7,314 bases of DNA from Bacillota bacterium (GTDB lineage: Bacteria; Bacillota; Clostridia; Saccharofermentanales; Fastidiosipilaceae), in assembly GCA_023420715.1 (NCBI GenBank), contig JAEZVR010000022.1:1-7314 (forward strand). The letters run 5' to 3'. A program made the position numbers and the translations under genes. Positions 1 to 7,017 of the stretch are shown one piece after another (the first letter of the stretch is position 1; each line of letters opens with the position of its first letter). The notes beneath the pieces were generated by a model, which made no database searches, was not told where the DNA came from, and saw only the letters and a list, made by a program, of their open reading frames with translations.

Positions 1-815
1 TCTTTGAGGATTTTGATGCCTTGCTCGAAAATCCGGATTTAGATGCAGTTTATTTACCGCTTCCACCAGCAGTTCATACCCATTGGGGCAAGCAGGCTTT
101 AAAAAGAGGTCTGCATGTGTTGATGGAAAAGCCCTTTACAACGACTTTGGCGGATACCCAGGATTTAATTAGCCTAGCTAAAGCACGAGATTTGGTCTTG
201 TACGAAAATTATATGTATCGTCACCATCGTCAATTGACCTATGTCAAAGACCTCATCGCACAGCGCAGGTTGGGTGATTTGCAATTGGTACGCTGTTCCT
301 TTTCTTTTCCGTTTCGGGGGGCGGCTGATTTTCGCTATCATCGCGACCTAGGTGGTGGTGCCTTACTCGATTGTGGTGGTTATGTGCTCAATTTGGCCCA
401 GTATTTGTTAGGTTCCGTCACCTTGGTTGATGCACGTTCGGTCGATAAACCAGGTTTTGATGTGGACATGGCTGGTGCGGTCACCCTCCAGTCAGAAGAA
501 GGGGTTTGGTTCCAGGGGTTTTATGGTATGGACAGCGGATATCAATGTCAATTATCGATGATTGGCAGTCGAGGGACATATGAGACACAACGTATTTTTA
601 CGCCGCCTCCGCTTTTAGAAACAGAACATCAGATGGTTATCGACCATCATCCTCAGGTTGAACGGCTACCGGCTGACGATCAATTTAAAAACAGTATTGC
701 TTATTTTTTATCTCTCATTAACGCCCCTTCGAGCAAACGTCAAGCAGAATATTGTACAATTGAACAGCAAGCAGCACTTGTTGAAAACGTCGGTAATTGC
801 CGGTCTTGGAGTTAG
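1..815 (+). CDS. Gfo/Idh/MocA-family NAD(P)-dependent sugar oxidoreductase (5' truncated by window edge)
   Basis: This is the C-terminal ~271 residues of an oxidoreductase; the reading frame runs from base 3 and is open to the window edge. The true start and the N-terminal GxGxxG dinucleotide loop lie upstream, probably about 50 residues away given the usual ~330-residue family length. Seen: a strand and loop ending in PLPPAVHTHW, the family EKP motif (lysine codon at 129-131), and a glycine-rich GGGALLD-C-GGY segment (bases about 351-383) at the substrate site, followed by the beta-sheet substrate domain. A DQF-containing helix lies near the C-terminus. Family members oxidise or reduce sugar hydroxyl or keto groups. 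The GGGALLDxGxY form, with Tyr where many members have His, recalls NDP-sugar ketoreductases (KijD10 type) as I remember them. The stop at 813-815 is 2 bases before the aminotransferase start, so a role in making the same or a sister nucleotide sugar is inferred. Exact substrate unknown. Family call is firm. Confidence 0.88.
   Translation, partial: FEDFDALLENPDLDAVYLPLPPAVHTHWGKQALKRGLHVLMEKPFTTTLADTQDLISLAKARDLVLYENYMYRHHRQLTYVKDLIAQRRLGDLQLVRCSFSFPFRGAADFRYHRDLGGGALLDCGGYVLNLAQYLLGSVTLVDARSVDKPGFDVDMAGAVTLQSEEGVWFQGFYGMDSGYQCQLSMIGSRGTYETQRIFTPPPLLETEHQMVIDHHPQVERLPADDQFKNSIAYFLSLINAPSSKRQAEYCTIEQQAALVENVGNCRSWS
808..811 (+). promoter_or_regulatory. Ribosome binding site (GGAG) that fixes the aminotransferase start
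   Basis: GGAG lies six bases before ATG 818 and inside the last codons of the upstream oxidoreductase gene. It favours ATG 818 over the in-frame TTG at 797, which would only add seven residues overlapping the upstream gene. A second ATG at 827 (the M of MIPFNRP, which matches the N-terminus of E. coli WecE) is also possible but has worse spacing. Confidence 0.7.
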
Positions 816-817
816 AT

Positions 818-1957
818 ATGTCAGATATGATTCCTTTTAATCGTCCTACCATTGGTCCGAAAGAAGAAGCCTATGTGCTCGATGCCTTGTCAAGAGGCCG
901 CTTATCTGGAGACGGATATTACACAAAGCGGGTATACGAGCAGTTAAAAAACATTTTGGGTATTGAACAGGTCTTATTGACGACCTCGGGGACGGATGCC
1001 TTAGAAATGGCGTCTATTTTGGCGAATTTAAAGCCAGGTGATGAGGTCATTACCCCTTCTTTTACTTTTTCCAGTACGGTCAATGCCTTTATGTTAAGAG
1101 GGGCCAAACCGGTTTTTGTGGATATCCGTGAAGATACATATAATCTTGATGAAAACAAAATAGAAGCGCGGATTACCGATAAAACCAAAGCCATTTATGC
1201 AGTGGATTATGCTGGGGTGCCAGCTGAAATGGATCGGATCAATGCCATTGCTAAAAAACATCAACTCATCGTGATCGAAGATGCGGCACAAGCGGTTGGA
1301 TCAACGTATAAAGGTAAACAAGCCGGTACCCTGAGCGCACTTGGTTGCTTTAGTTTTCATGAAACGAAGAATTTCTCCATGGGAGAAGGCGGTGCCGTAT
1401 TGGTCAATGAAGAACCAGAATGGTTCGAACGCGCCGAAATTATTCGCGAAAAAGGGACCAATCGACGTCAAGTGTTGCTCGGATTGGTCGACAAATATAC
1501 TTGGCATGATATCGGCTCATCGTTTTTGCCATCTGATTTGCTGGCTGCCTTGTTGTCGGCACAGTTAGATCGCTATGACGAAATTTTTCAAGCTCGGATG
1601 GCTGTTTGGCAGACGTATCATGAGGGCTTACAGGAATTGGAGGCAGACGGGGCTCTACGCCTGCCGATTATTCCAGAACATGTGACACATAACGGCCATA
1701 TGTATAATATTTTATTGCCAGATGCGCATAAACGTCATCAATTAATTGATCACTTAAAGTCGGTTGGGATTATCGCTTATATTTGCTATGTGCCACTTCA
1801 TTCTTCCCCCTTTGGTTTGGCACAAGGTTGGCGACCAGAGGACTGCCCAGTTACGCAGGATTACGGCGATCGTTTGCTGCGCCTTCCCCTATATGCAGAT
1901 TTAAGTGTAGAAGAGGCCAAGCGAGTTGTGGCTGAAATCCAGCGTTGTCTGAGTTAA
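818..1957 (+). CDS. wecE: dTDP-4-amino-4,6-dideoxygalactose transaminase (WecE/RffA type)
   Basis: This PLP-dependent sugar aminotransferase of the DegT/DnrJ/EryC1/StrS family has 379 residues from ATG 818; E. coli WecE has 376. Family knowledge: it transfers an amino group from glutamate to C4 of dTDP-4-keto-6-deoxyglucose, giving dTDP-Fuc4N, in the cytoplasm. Seen: the N-terminal IPFNRP segment, a phosphate-binding TSGTDALEMA stretch, PGDEVITPSFTFSST, an EDAAQ motif carrying the Asp that contacts the PLP ring nitrogen, and HETKN with the Schiff-base lysine at K184 (codon 1367-1369). These are followed by EIIREKGTNR and VDKYTWHDIGSS, which I recall almost unchanged in E. coli WecE. That resemblance runs through the whole protein and favours WecE over other sugar aminotransferases such as QdtB or FdtB. 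Those remain the main alternatives, because exact sugar specificity is hard to read by eye. RmlA and RmlB, needed to make the substrate, are not in the window. No lesion is seen. Confidence 0.88.
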   Translation: MSDMIPFNRPTIGPKEEAYVLDALSRGRLSGDGYYTKRVYEQLKNILGIEQVLLTTSGTDALEMASILANLKPGDEVITPSFTFSSTVNAFMLRGAKPVFVDIREDTYNLDENKIEARITDKTKAIYAVDYAGVPAEMDRINAIAKKHQLIVIEDAAQAVGSTYKGKQAGTLSALGCFSFHETKNFSMGEGGAVLVNEEPEWFERAEIIREKGTNRRQVLLGLVDKYTWHDIGSSFLPSDLLAALLSAQLDRYDEIFQARMAVWQTYHEGLQELEADGALRLPIIPEHVTHNGHMYNILLPDAHKRHQLIDHLKSVGIIAYICYVPLHSSPFGLAQGWRPEDCPVTQDYGDRLLRLPLYADLSVEEAKRVVAEIQRCLS

Positions 1958-4021
1958 ATGGTTGGTTTGCAAAACAATTTCTTTAGCGGTTCTCGTCGTC
2001 TTCGATTTTTGAAGCTCATTGGTGCGATGGTTTTGGCCTGGGCACTTTTATTTGTTGTCATGCGTTCCGTTGGTCAACACTACGGGATCAATGATGATGT
2101 CACGCTTAGAAATCTGTTTATGGGACAACTTGGCACAAGGCCTGACGCCCATGTGTTATTTATTCGCCAGCCATTGGCTGGTTTTCTCGGTTTTTTGGCA
2201 AATATCTGGCCCGACATGAATGTCTATGGTCTGTTTTTAGTGTTCTGCCATTTTATGGCCTTAGTCTGTTTAATCCAAGATGGTCTGGCTTTTGTGCAAC
2301 GACAAATTCAGCCCCATACGGGACATCCTGTGCTGGCCGGCTTATTTGGTCTGTTGTTTTTGGCGCTTTTATTCATCATCGAGATTCGAGAAATCACCTT
2401 TATAACTTTTACATCAGCTTCTAGCATCTTGGTTTTGGCCGCTTTGCTGAGATGTTGCACCGCCATTTATCTGCTGAATCAAGGTCGCTTTTTGGGATGG
2501 CACATGATGGTTGTGGTGGTATTTCTCTGGGTGGCATTTATGTTGAGAGCCTCGCTCACCCTATATCAATTACCGCTGTTCATTGCCTGTCCATTTTATG
2601 CACTTGCTTTAAAAAGAAATCAATTGTCTGGCGTCAAAACATCTCTTTCTGGATCGCCAACTGAACATCCGAATATTAGGCAGCAGTTTTTAGGTTTTAT
2701 GAAGCGGGGTGTGGCATTTTGTCTGGGTCTGCTGATTTTAATTGGTTTAATCGGGATGACGCAGGTTTTAGATCGAAACAATTACCAATCGCCACCCTGG
2801 CAGACGATGCAAGCATTTTCTCGGGCGCGATCAACCTTGTATGATTATTACATTTTATATTTGCCAGATTATGAGGTCGCTCAGACGGCGTATGAGCAAA
2901 TCGGTTTGACGGCCTTCGATGTAGATATGATCAAGGCATATGATTTGGCTTTTGTACCGCAATTAACGACTCAGCAATTGGATGCGTTGGCAGAATTGGC
3001 GAAGGCACAGTTCGATTTGGTTCATCCTTCAACGCATCGATTATCTGAGGCCTTTTCCCATCTAAAAAATGTCCTTTTAAGTTCAAATGTTAAGCCCTAT
3101 GCGATCTTGACAGCTGTTTTTTTTGCGCTCGGTCTACTCGTTATTCTGATCAAAATGCTGCTGTCATCTTGGCCGGTCAAAAGCATATCTGTGTCTGCAG
3201 CGCCACAAACTTTTTTTAGCATCATCCCAAAATATTGGATTTTTCTACTTTTTTGGCTGATGATCCACCTCTTTGTTCTCGCTGCTTATTTATTTATTGC
3301 TTGGCGTTTTCGGCTCTTGGATCGGATTGTTTTTTTGTTGCTCTATCCCTTGTTGATCGTCCAGTTTTTATCGATGGTTGTCTGTTTGGGCGACGATCTT
3401 CGCAAATTTACAGATCAATCCCGATCTCGTAGGCGTGGCCTGTTGGTTGCCGCCTGTATCGGGATAGCTTGTTCGATCTTTGCGCACCTATGGTTGCCTG
3501 GCTACAAGACGCGTGTGGTTTATGAACGCCACAAGATCGCTTTTTTTGATCGTCTGAATCAACTTTTTGAGCAAGACTATCCCGATGATGCCGTTTTTTT
3601 GACTTCGGTCTTTTCGGTCAACGCTTTGTTGCCGCCTTTTTCGCTCAAGTGGCAAACGGCCAGCGTTGAAGAGAGACTAATCCCCATCGGCGGTTGGTCG
3701 GCACATTTGCCCCAATTGCACCAGACCATGCGCCAAAAGGGTATAGATCCTCAAAAAGGGATTCAAAACTTACTCGATAGACCAAATACCTTCTATATAA
3801 CCTATGATCCAAAAAATGCGACCGCCGTCTTGAATGCGTTGCGCCGTCAAAATCCTGAAAAAAAGATTGAAGTGGTTTTTTTAGGGCATTACGAAGATGA
3901 GCAGTTTCAAGGCCACTTATCTTTGCTGAATATCTACGCCTTCCGTTTCTTGCCCGAGTCTGGCAGTGAGGAATCGCGAAATTTGGCCTCGTTTAACTGT
4001 GCTAAAATAAACATAATTTGA
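1958..4021 (+). CDS. Large polytopic membrane protein, possible GT-C-type glycosyltransferase or polysaccharide polymerase
   Basis: This is a 687-residue integral membrane protein I cannot assign to a named family. About ten to eleven hydrophobic segments are visible, roughly at residues 17-36, 72-83, 88-108, 125-142, 150-172, 180-197, 203-219, 250-268, 379-400, 424-448, 455-476 and 493-514; some may be re-entrant. The Arg-rich start (R13, R14, R16, K19) predicts a cytoplasmic N-terminus. Residues 45-47 (NDD) then fall in the first outer loop, where GT-C enzymes carry acidic catalytic residues, and GTRPDAH follows at 59-65. A large hydrophilic loop (about 272-375) contains an RSTLYDYY...LPDYE stretch, and residues about 515-687 form a soluble tail. 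Similar proteins occur in Bacillota polysaccharide loci (recalled, not searched). ATG 1958 directly follows the upstream TAA with only a weak GAG at 1951-1953, so translation probably depends on coupling. Starting at M24 (base 2027) would cut into the first helix, so 1958 is preferred. Confidence 0.8.
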   Translation: MVGLQNNFFSGSRRLRFLKLIGAMVLAWALLFVVMRSVGQHYGINDDVTLRNLFMGQLGTRPDAHVLFIRQPLAGFLGFLANIWPDMNVYGLFLVFCHFMALVCLIQDGLAFVQRQIQPHTGHPVLAGLFGLLFLALLFIIEIREITFITFTSASSILVLAALLRCCTAIYLLNQGRFLGWHMMVVVVFLWVAFMLRASLTLYQLPLFIACPFYALALKRNQLSGVKTSLSGSPTEHPNIRQQFLGFMKRGVAFCLGLLILIGLIGMTQVLDRNNYQSPPWQTMQAFSRARSTLYDYYILYLPDYEVAQTAYEQIGLTAFDVDMIKAYDLAFVPQLTTQQLDALAELAKAQFDLVHPSTHRLSEAFSHLKNVLLSSNVKPYAILTAVFFALGLLVILIKMLLSSWPVKSISVSAAPQTFFSIIPKYWIFLLFWLMIHLFVLAAYLFIAWRFRLLDRIVFLLLYPLLIVQFLSMVVCLGDDLRKFTDQSRSRRRGLLVAACIGIACSIFAHLWLPGYKTRVVYERHKIAFFDRLNQLFEQDYPDDAVFLTSVFSVNALLPPFSLKWQTASVEERLIPIGGWSAHLPQLHQTMRQKGIDPQKGIQNLLDRPNTFYITYDPKNATAVLNALRRQNPEKKIEVVFLGHYEDEQFQGHLSLLNIYAFRFLPESGSEESRNLASFNCAKINII

Positions 4022-4028
4022 TTAGATC

Positions 4029-4032
4029 GGAG
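4029..4032 (+). promoter_or_regulatory. Ribosome binding site for glf
   Basis: GGAG lies eight bases before ATG 4041, in the 19-base gap that is the widest in the window. Together they support the 4041 start of the mutase gene, whose N-terminus MKTYDFLIVGAG matches the family start. Confidence 0.75.
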
Positions 4033-4040
4033 ATTTCCCG

Positions 4041-5156
4041 ATGAAAACGTATGATTTTTTAATTGTCGGTGCTGGTCTTTTTGGCAGTGTTTTTGCCCAT
4101 CAAGCTAGTCTACATGGCAAACGTTGTTTGGTCATCGATAAGCGGAATCATATCGCCGGAAATGCACATACGGCGTTAAATCACGACATCTTAGTGCACC
4201 GCTATGGTGCCCATATTTTCCATACCAGCAATCGCGGTGTTTGGCATTATGTCAATCGTTTGGCTGATTTTAATCGCTTTACCAATGCGCCAATGGCTTA
4301 TTTTAAAGGGAAGATGTATAACTTGCCCTTTAATATGAATACTTTTAATCAAATGTGGGGGGTCGTTACCCCGGACGAGGCCCGTCAGAAGATTGAAGCA
4401 CAGCGCTCTGAAATAACAGGTGAACCCCAAAATTTGGAGGAACAGGCCATTAAATTGGTTGGTCGCGATATCTATGAGCGATTAGTTAAAGGCTATACAG
4501 AAAAGCAGTGGGGCGTATCTTGCCATCAATTGCCGGCTTTTATTATTCGTCGTTTGCCTGTGCGTTTTACCTATGACAATAATTATTTCGATGATCCATA
4601 TCAGGGCATACCAGAAAAAGGATATGATGTTCTTGTCGAGCAAATGCTTTTAGATGCAGATGTTGAATTAAATTGTGATTATTTTGAACATCGATCCTCT
4701 CTCGATAAACTGGCGGATCAAGTGGTATATACGGGTCCAATTGACCGGTATTTTGACTATTGTTATGACCCACTGCGCTGGCGAACGTTGCGGTTTGAAG
4801 AGGAAGTTTTGCCTGTCTCTAATTATCAAGGTGTTGCTGTTGTAAATTATACGGAGCGGGATATTCCGTACACGCGCATCATTGAACATCAACATTTTAA
4901 TTTTGGTTCAAATCCCAATACGATCATTACACGGGAATATCCATCTGAGTGGCAGCTCGGTGATGAACCCTATTATCCGGTGAATGATGAAGATAACCAG
5001 GCACGGTATGAAAAATATCGACAATTGGCAGCAGAAGAAACAGGGGTTATTTTTGGTGGTCGTCTAGCTGAGTATCGCTATTACAATATGGATCAAGTGA
5101 TCGAAAGCGCTTTGCGTCTTTCCAGTAAATGCTTTAATGGAATTGCGGTGAAGTAA
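4041..5156 (+). CDS. glf: UDP-galactopyranose mutase
   Basis: This FAD-dependent cytoplasmic enzyme interconverts UDP-galactopyranose and UDP-galactofuranose, the donor of Galf for surface glycans. It has 371 residues, the normal bacterial length (about 370-390). Seen: an FAD-binding GAGLFG loop at residues 10-15, acidic/basic IDKRNHIAGN at 32-41, YGAHIFHT at 55-62, and KQWG at 155-158 with the uracil-stacking Trp at W157. Next come RLPVRFTYDNNYF at 171-183, the TGPIDRYFDY segment at 231-240, YTRIIEH at 277-283, REYP at 298-301 and GGRLAEYRYYNMDQ at 339-352. R175 and R279 are the likely equivalents of the two substrate-phosphate arginines known from Klebsiella Glf (my alignment by eye). All key motifs are intact, so it should be active. 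It implies that the glycan made by this locus contains galactofuranose and that a Galf transferase exists nearby; none is identifiable with certainty in the window. Confidence 0.97.
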   Translation: MKTYDFLIVGAGLFGSVFAHQASLHGKRCLVIDKRNHIAGNAHTALNHDILVHRYGAHIFHTSNRGVWHYVNRLADFNRFTNAPMAYFKGKMYNLPFNMNTFNQMWGVVTPDEARQKIEAQRSEITGEPQNLEEQAIKLVGRDIYERLVKGYTEKQWGVSCHQLPAFIIRRLPVRFTYDNNYFDDPYQGIPEKGYDVLVEQMLLDADVELNCDYFEHRSSLDKLADQVVYTGPIDRYFDYCYDPLRWRTLRFEEEVLPVSNYQGVAVVNYTERDIPYTRIIEHQHFNFGSNPNTIITREYPSEWQLGDEPYYPVNDEDNQARYEKYRQLAAEETGVIFGGRLAEYRYYNMDQVIESALRLSSKCFNGIAVK

Positions 5157-5160
5157 GGGG
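5147..5160 (+). promoter_or_regulatory. Unusual translation start region of the dehydratase homologue
   Basis: A run AAGGGG touches ATG 5161 directly, too close for a normal Shine-Dalgarno. GGTGA at 5147-5151, inside the last codons of glf, is nine bases from the ATG and is the more plausible ribosome contact. An in-frame TGA at 5149-5151 rules out any earlier start and the next in-frame ATG is at residue 61, so 5161 is retained. Translation probably relies on coupling to glf, whose stop is at 5154-5156. Confidence 0.45.
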
Positions 5161-7017
5161 ATGAAATGGCCAGCTTTTTATAAAGAAGATCTCTTTCTGA
5201 GACGTATTTTTATTTTAGCCCTTGATTTTGTGAGCATTTTATTGGCGTTTTGGTTTGTATCCTTTTCCTTGCGCGGCATTCCAGGTGGGGTTAAAGCCCT
5301 GTCTGTTTGGATTATTTTAGGATTAACCGTTTTTAATTTAATGATTTACGCGGTAAGTGGTCTCTATGGTTCGCTTTGGCTATATACAGGAACAAGGGAA
5401 ATTATTCAAATTGCCTTAACCACACTGGCTGCTTCGGGCGCTGATTTAATGATTGGCCTCTTAATCCAAAATCGGTTGCGCTATATTCAATACGCTTTTA
5501 TCTGGTTGACCCTATTTACCTTTGCCTTTATGGTTCGTCAATCCTATCGCCTCTTGCGATATGTGCGTGATTGGTTTTCTGCAAAATCCAGAAGGAGCCA
5601 TCGGCGCTTACTCGTGATCGGTGCCGATGATACGGGATCCAATCTCATTTTGAAATTGCTACATGGCCATCTAAACTTTGGGACCCCCATCGTCGTTTTG
5701 GACGAAAACCATTTAAAATGGGGTAAACGCATTCATGGTATTAAAGTTTTTGGTGGCATCGACAAGTTGGGGCAGGTCATTCGCATTTTTAGTATTGATG
5801 AAGTGATCATTGCAACGCCCTATATCGACTCGGAAAAAATTCAAGTGGTAGACGAGACCGCCAAAGCCTGTGGCTGTTTGGTTCGGATGACCATTCTTGA
5901 TCAGCTTTCAAGTGCAAAAGGTGAACGCTTCCAGCTCAGAAATCTCAATCTTGAGGATTTGTTGGGGAGTCAATCAATTTATATGAATGCGGATGCCATC
6001 GAAAAGCTGGTGGCTCAACAAACGGTTTTGATTGTGGGTTCAGGTGGCGAGATTGCAGAAGCGCTATGTCCGAAATTGGCCCTGTATCATCCGCAAAAAA
6101 TTGTCCTGTTCAATATGGGTGAAACACCGATGATTCACCTCAAGAAAATGATTGAACAACAATTTATGGGTTTGGTGGATGTGGTCATCGAAATCGGCTC
6201 TGTTTTAGACCAGTCTGCTCTGCGTCGTTTATATCAGGTGCATCAGCCTACGATCGTATTTCATTTGGCGGCCTATTGTTCTCCAACTCTGGTTGAAGGC
6301 AATCCAAAAGAAGCGATTAAACAGCATTTGTTTGCGACAAAAAATGTCATTGAACTTGGTTTGGCGTCTGGTGTAACCCATGTTGTACACTTTTCCTCTG
6401 ACTTGGCCGTCAACTGTCAGACGGTGATGGGACAAACCCAGTTTCTGGCTGATCAATTCATCTTTGCCTGTGCTAAAAAACATCCGGATCGTGTGCTCAC
6501 GTCCATTCGGTTTGGGGATATCTTAGGTGCAGTTACGAGTGAAACCCATGCGATTTGTGAACAGATTGAACAACGACAGACCGTTTTTTTAACCAAGCCA
6601 AAGATGGGGCGCAGATTTATTAAAGTCGATGATGTGGTCACCCTCGCCCTGAATACAATGGCTTTGGCTGATCGTGGATCAGCATACTATTTAAAGGGTG
6701 GACGGGTTGTTTCGCTTGAGGATTTTACCTTGTCTATGATCCGCTTTTATGGATTAACCCCTTATGCGGACATTAAGATCGAAACTGCCGAGGATGCCGA
6801 ATCTGAAAAGTATTTGGTGGATTTGGAAGATATTGATCGACAAACCGAGACGACCAATCATCCGATGATTGTTCGCTTTTTGTCTCAGTACGTCCCTGAT
6901 ATGGCTCAAATTCAAGCGCTCTTTAACGAAGCGGAGACCCTATTAGATGGAGATGAGCAATCTCTTCGTCAATTTTTGCTGAAGGCCTGCCGTGATTTTA
7001 AATGGAGGCCAAAATGA
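5161..7017 (+). CDS. Membrane-anchored PglF/WbpM/CapD-family nucleotide-sugar 4,6-dehydratase homologue, probably catalytically defective
   Basis: This 618-residue protein has the full family architecture. Four N-terminal membrane helices lie at about residues 14-36, 47-69, 80-102 and 110-127. A Rossmann (CoA-binding-like) domain spans about 147-260, with RIHG-KVFGGI at 190-200 and DEVIIATP at 213-220. A C-terminal extended-SDR catalytic domain runs from about 287 to 618. Active relatives remove water from UDP-GlcNAc to give the 4-keto-6-deoxy sugar. Here the expected STDKAVNP...MGATK active site reads SSDLAVNC...MGQTQ (412-427): D414 and M423 remain, but the lysines are L415 and Q427. The GxxGxxG loop ends in A299, the KHVPLME segment is CSPTLVE (373-379), and GNVLGSRGS is GDILGAVTS (452-460). 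Homology still reaches the C-terminus (SEK at 548-550, HP at 567-568), so this is divergence and not truncation. I infer loss of dehydratase activity and a possible structural or altered role; family membership is secure. Confidence 0.88.
   Translation: MKWPAFYKEDLFLRRIFILALDFVSILLAFWFVSFSLRGIPGGVKALSVWIILGLTVFNLMIYAVSGLYGSLWLYTGTREIIQIALTTLAASGADLMIGLLIQNRLRYIQYAFIWLTLFTFAFMVRQSYRLLRYVRDWFSAKSRRSHRRLLVIGADDTGSNLILKLLHGHLNFGTPIVVLDENHLKWGKRIHGIKVFGGIDKLGQVIRIFSIDEVIIATPYIDSEKIQVVDETAKACGCLVRMTILDQLSSAKGERFQLRNLNLEDLLGSQSIYMNADAIEKLVAQQTVLIVGSGGEIAEALCPKLALYHPQKIVLFNMGETPMIHLKKMIEQQFMGLVDVVIEIGSVLDQSALRRLYQVHQPTIVFHLAAYCSPTLVEGNPKEAIKQHLFATKNVIELGLASGVTHVVHFSSDLAVNCQTVMGQTQFLADQFIFACAKKHPDRVLTSIRFGDILGAVTSETHAICEQIEQRQTVFLTKPKMGRRFIKVDDVVTLALNTMALADRGSAYYLKGGRVVSLEDFTLSMIRFYGLTPYADIKIETAEDAESEKYLVDLEDIDRQTETTNHPMIVRFLSQYVPDMAQIQALFNEAETLLDGDEQSLRQFLLKACRDFKWRPK
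7004..7008 (+). promoter_or_regulatory. Ribosome binding site for the GT4 glycosyltransferase
   Basis: GGAGG lies five bases before ATG 7014, inside the last codons of the upstream gene. The ATG overlaps the upstream TGA as ATGA (7014-7017), a standard coupled start that also confirms the short partial gene following it. Confidence 0.85.

Noticed and set aside
797..817. TTG start adding seven residues to the aminotransferase
   Set aside because: It lies inside the upstream gene, has no ribosome binding site in place, and adds residues absent from WecE; ATG 818 has GGAG at a good distance.
658..840. 60-residue open frame on the + strand over the first gene junction
   Set aside because: It is out of frame with two well-supported genes, lacks a ribosome binding site and recognisable content; it is a frame shadow.
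919..1507. Several open frames on the - strand opposite the aminotransferase
   Set aside because: They lie antisense to a conserved gene whose motifs explain the sequence fully; no family features seen.
3950..3964. LPESG near the C-terminus of the membrane protein, resembling a sortase signal
   Set aside because: It is not followed by a hydrophobic helix and a positive tail; the remaining residues are polar.
3983..4017. AT-rich stretch before glf with TTGGCC, TAAAAT and CATAAT, resembling a promoter
   Set aside because: Spacings between possible -35 and -10 boxes are 14 or 23 bases, not about 17, and the stretch codes for the end of the upstream protein.
6453..6641. Open frame on the - strand opposite the dehydratase homologue
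   Set aside because: It is antisense to a continuous family-homologous coding region and has no start context or recognisable product.
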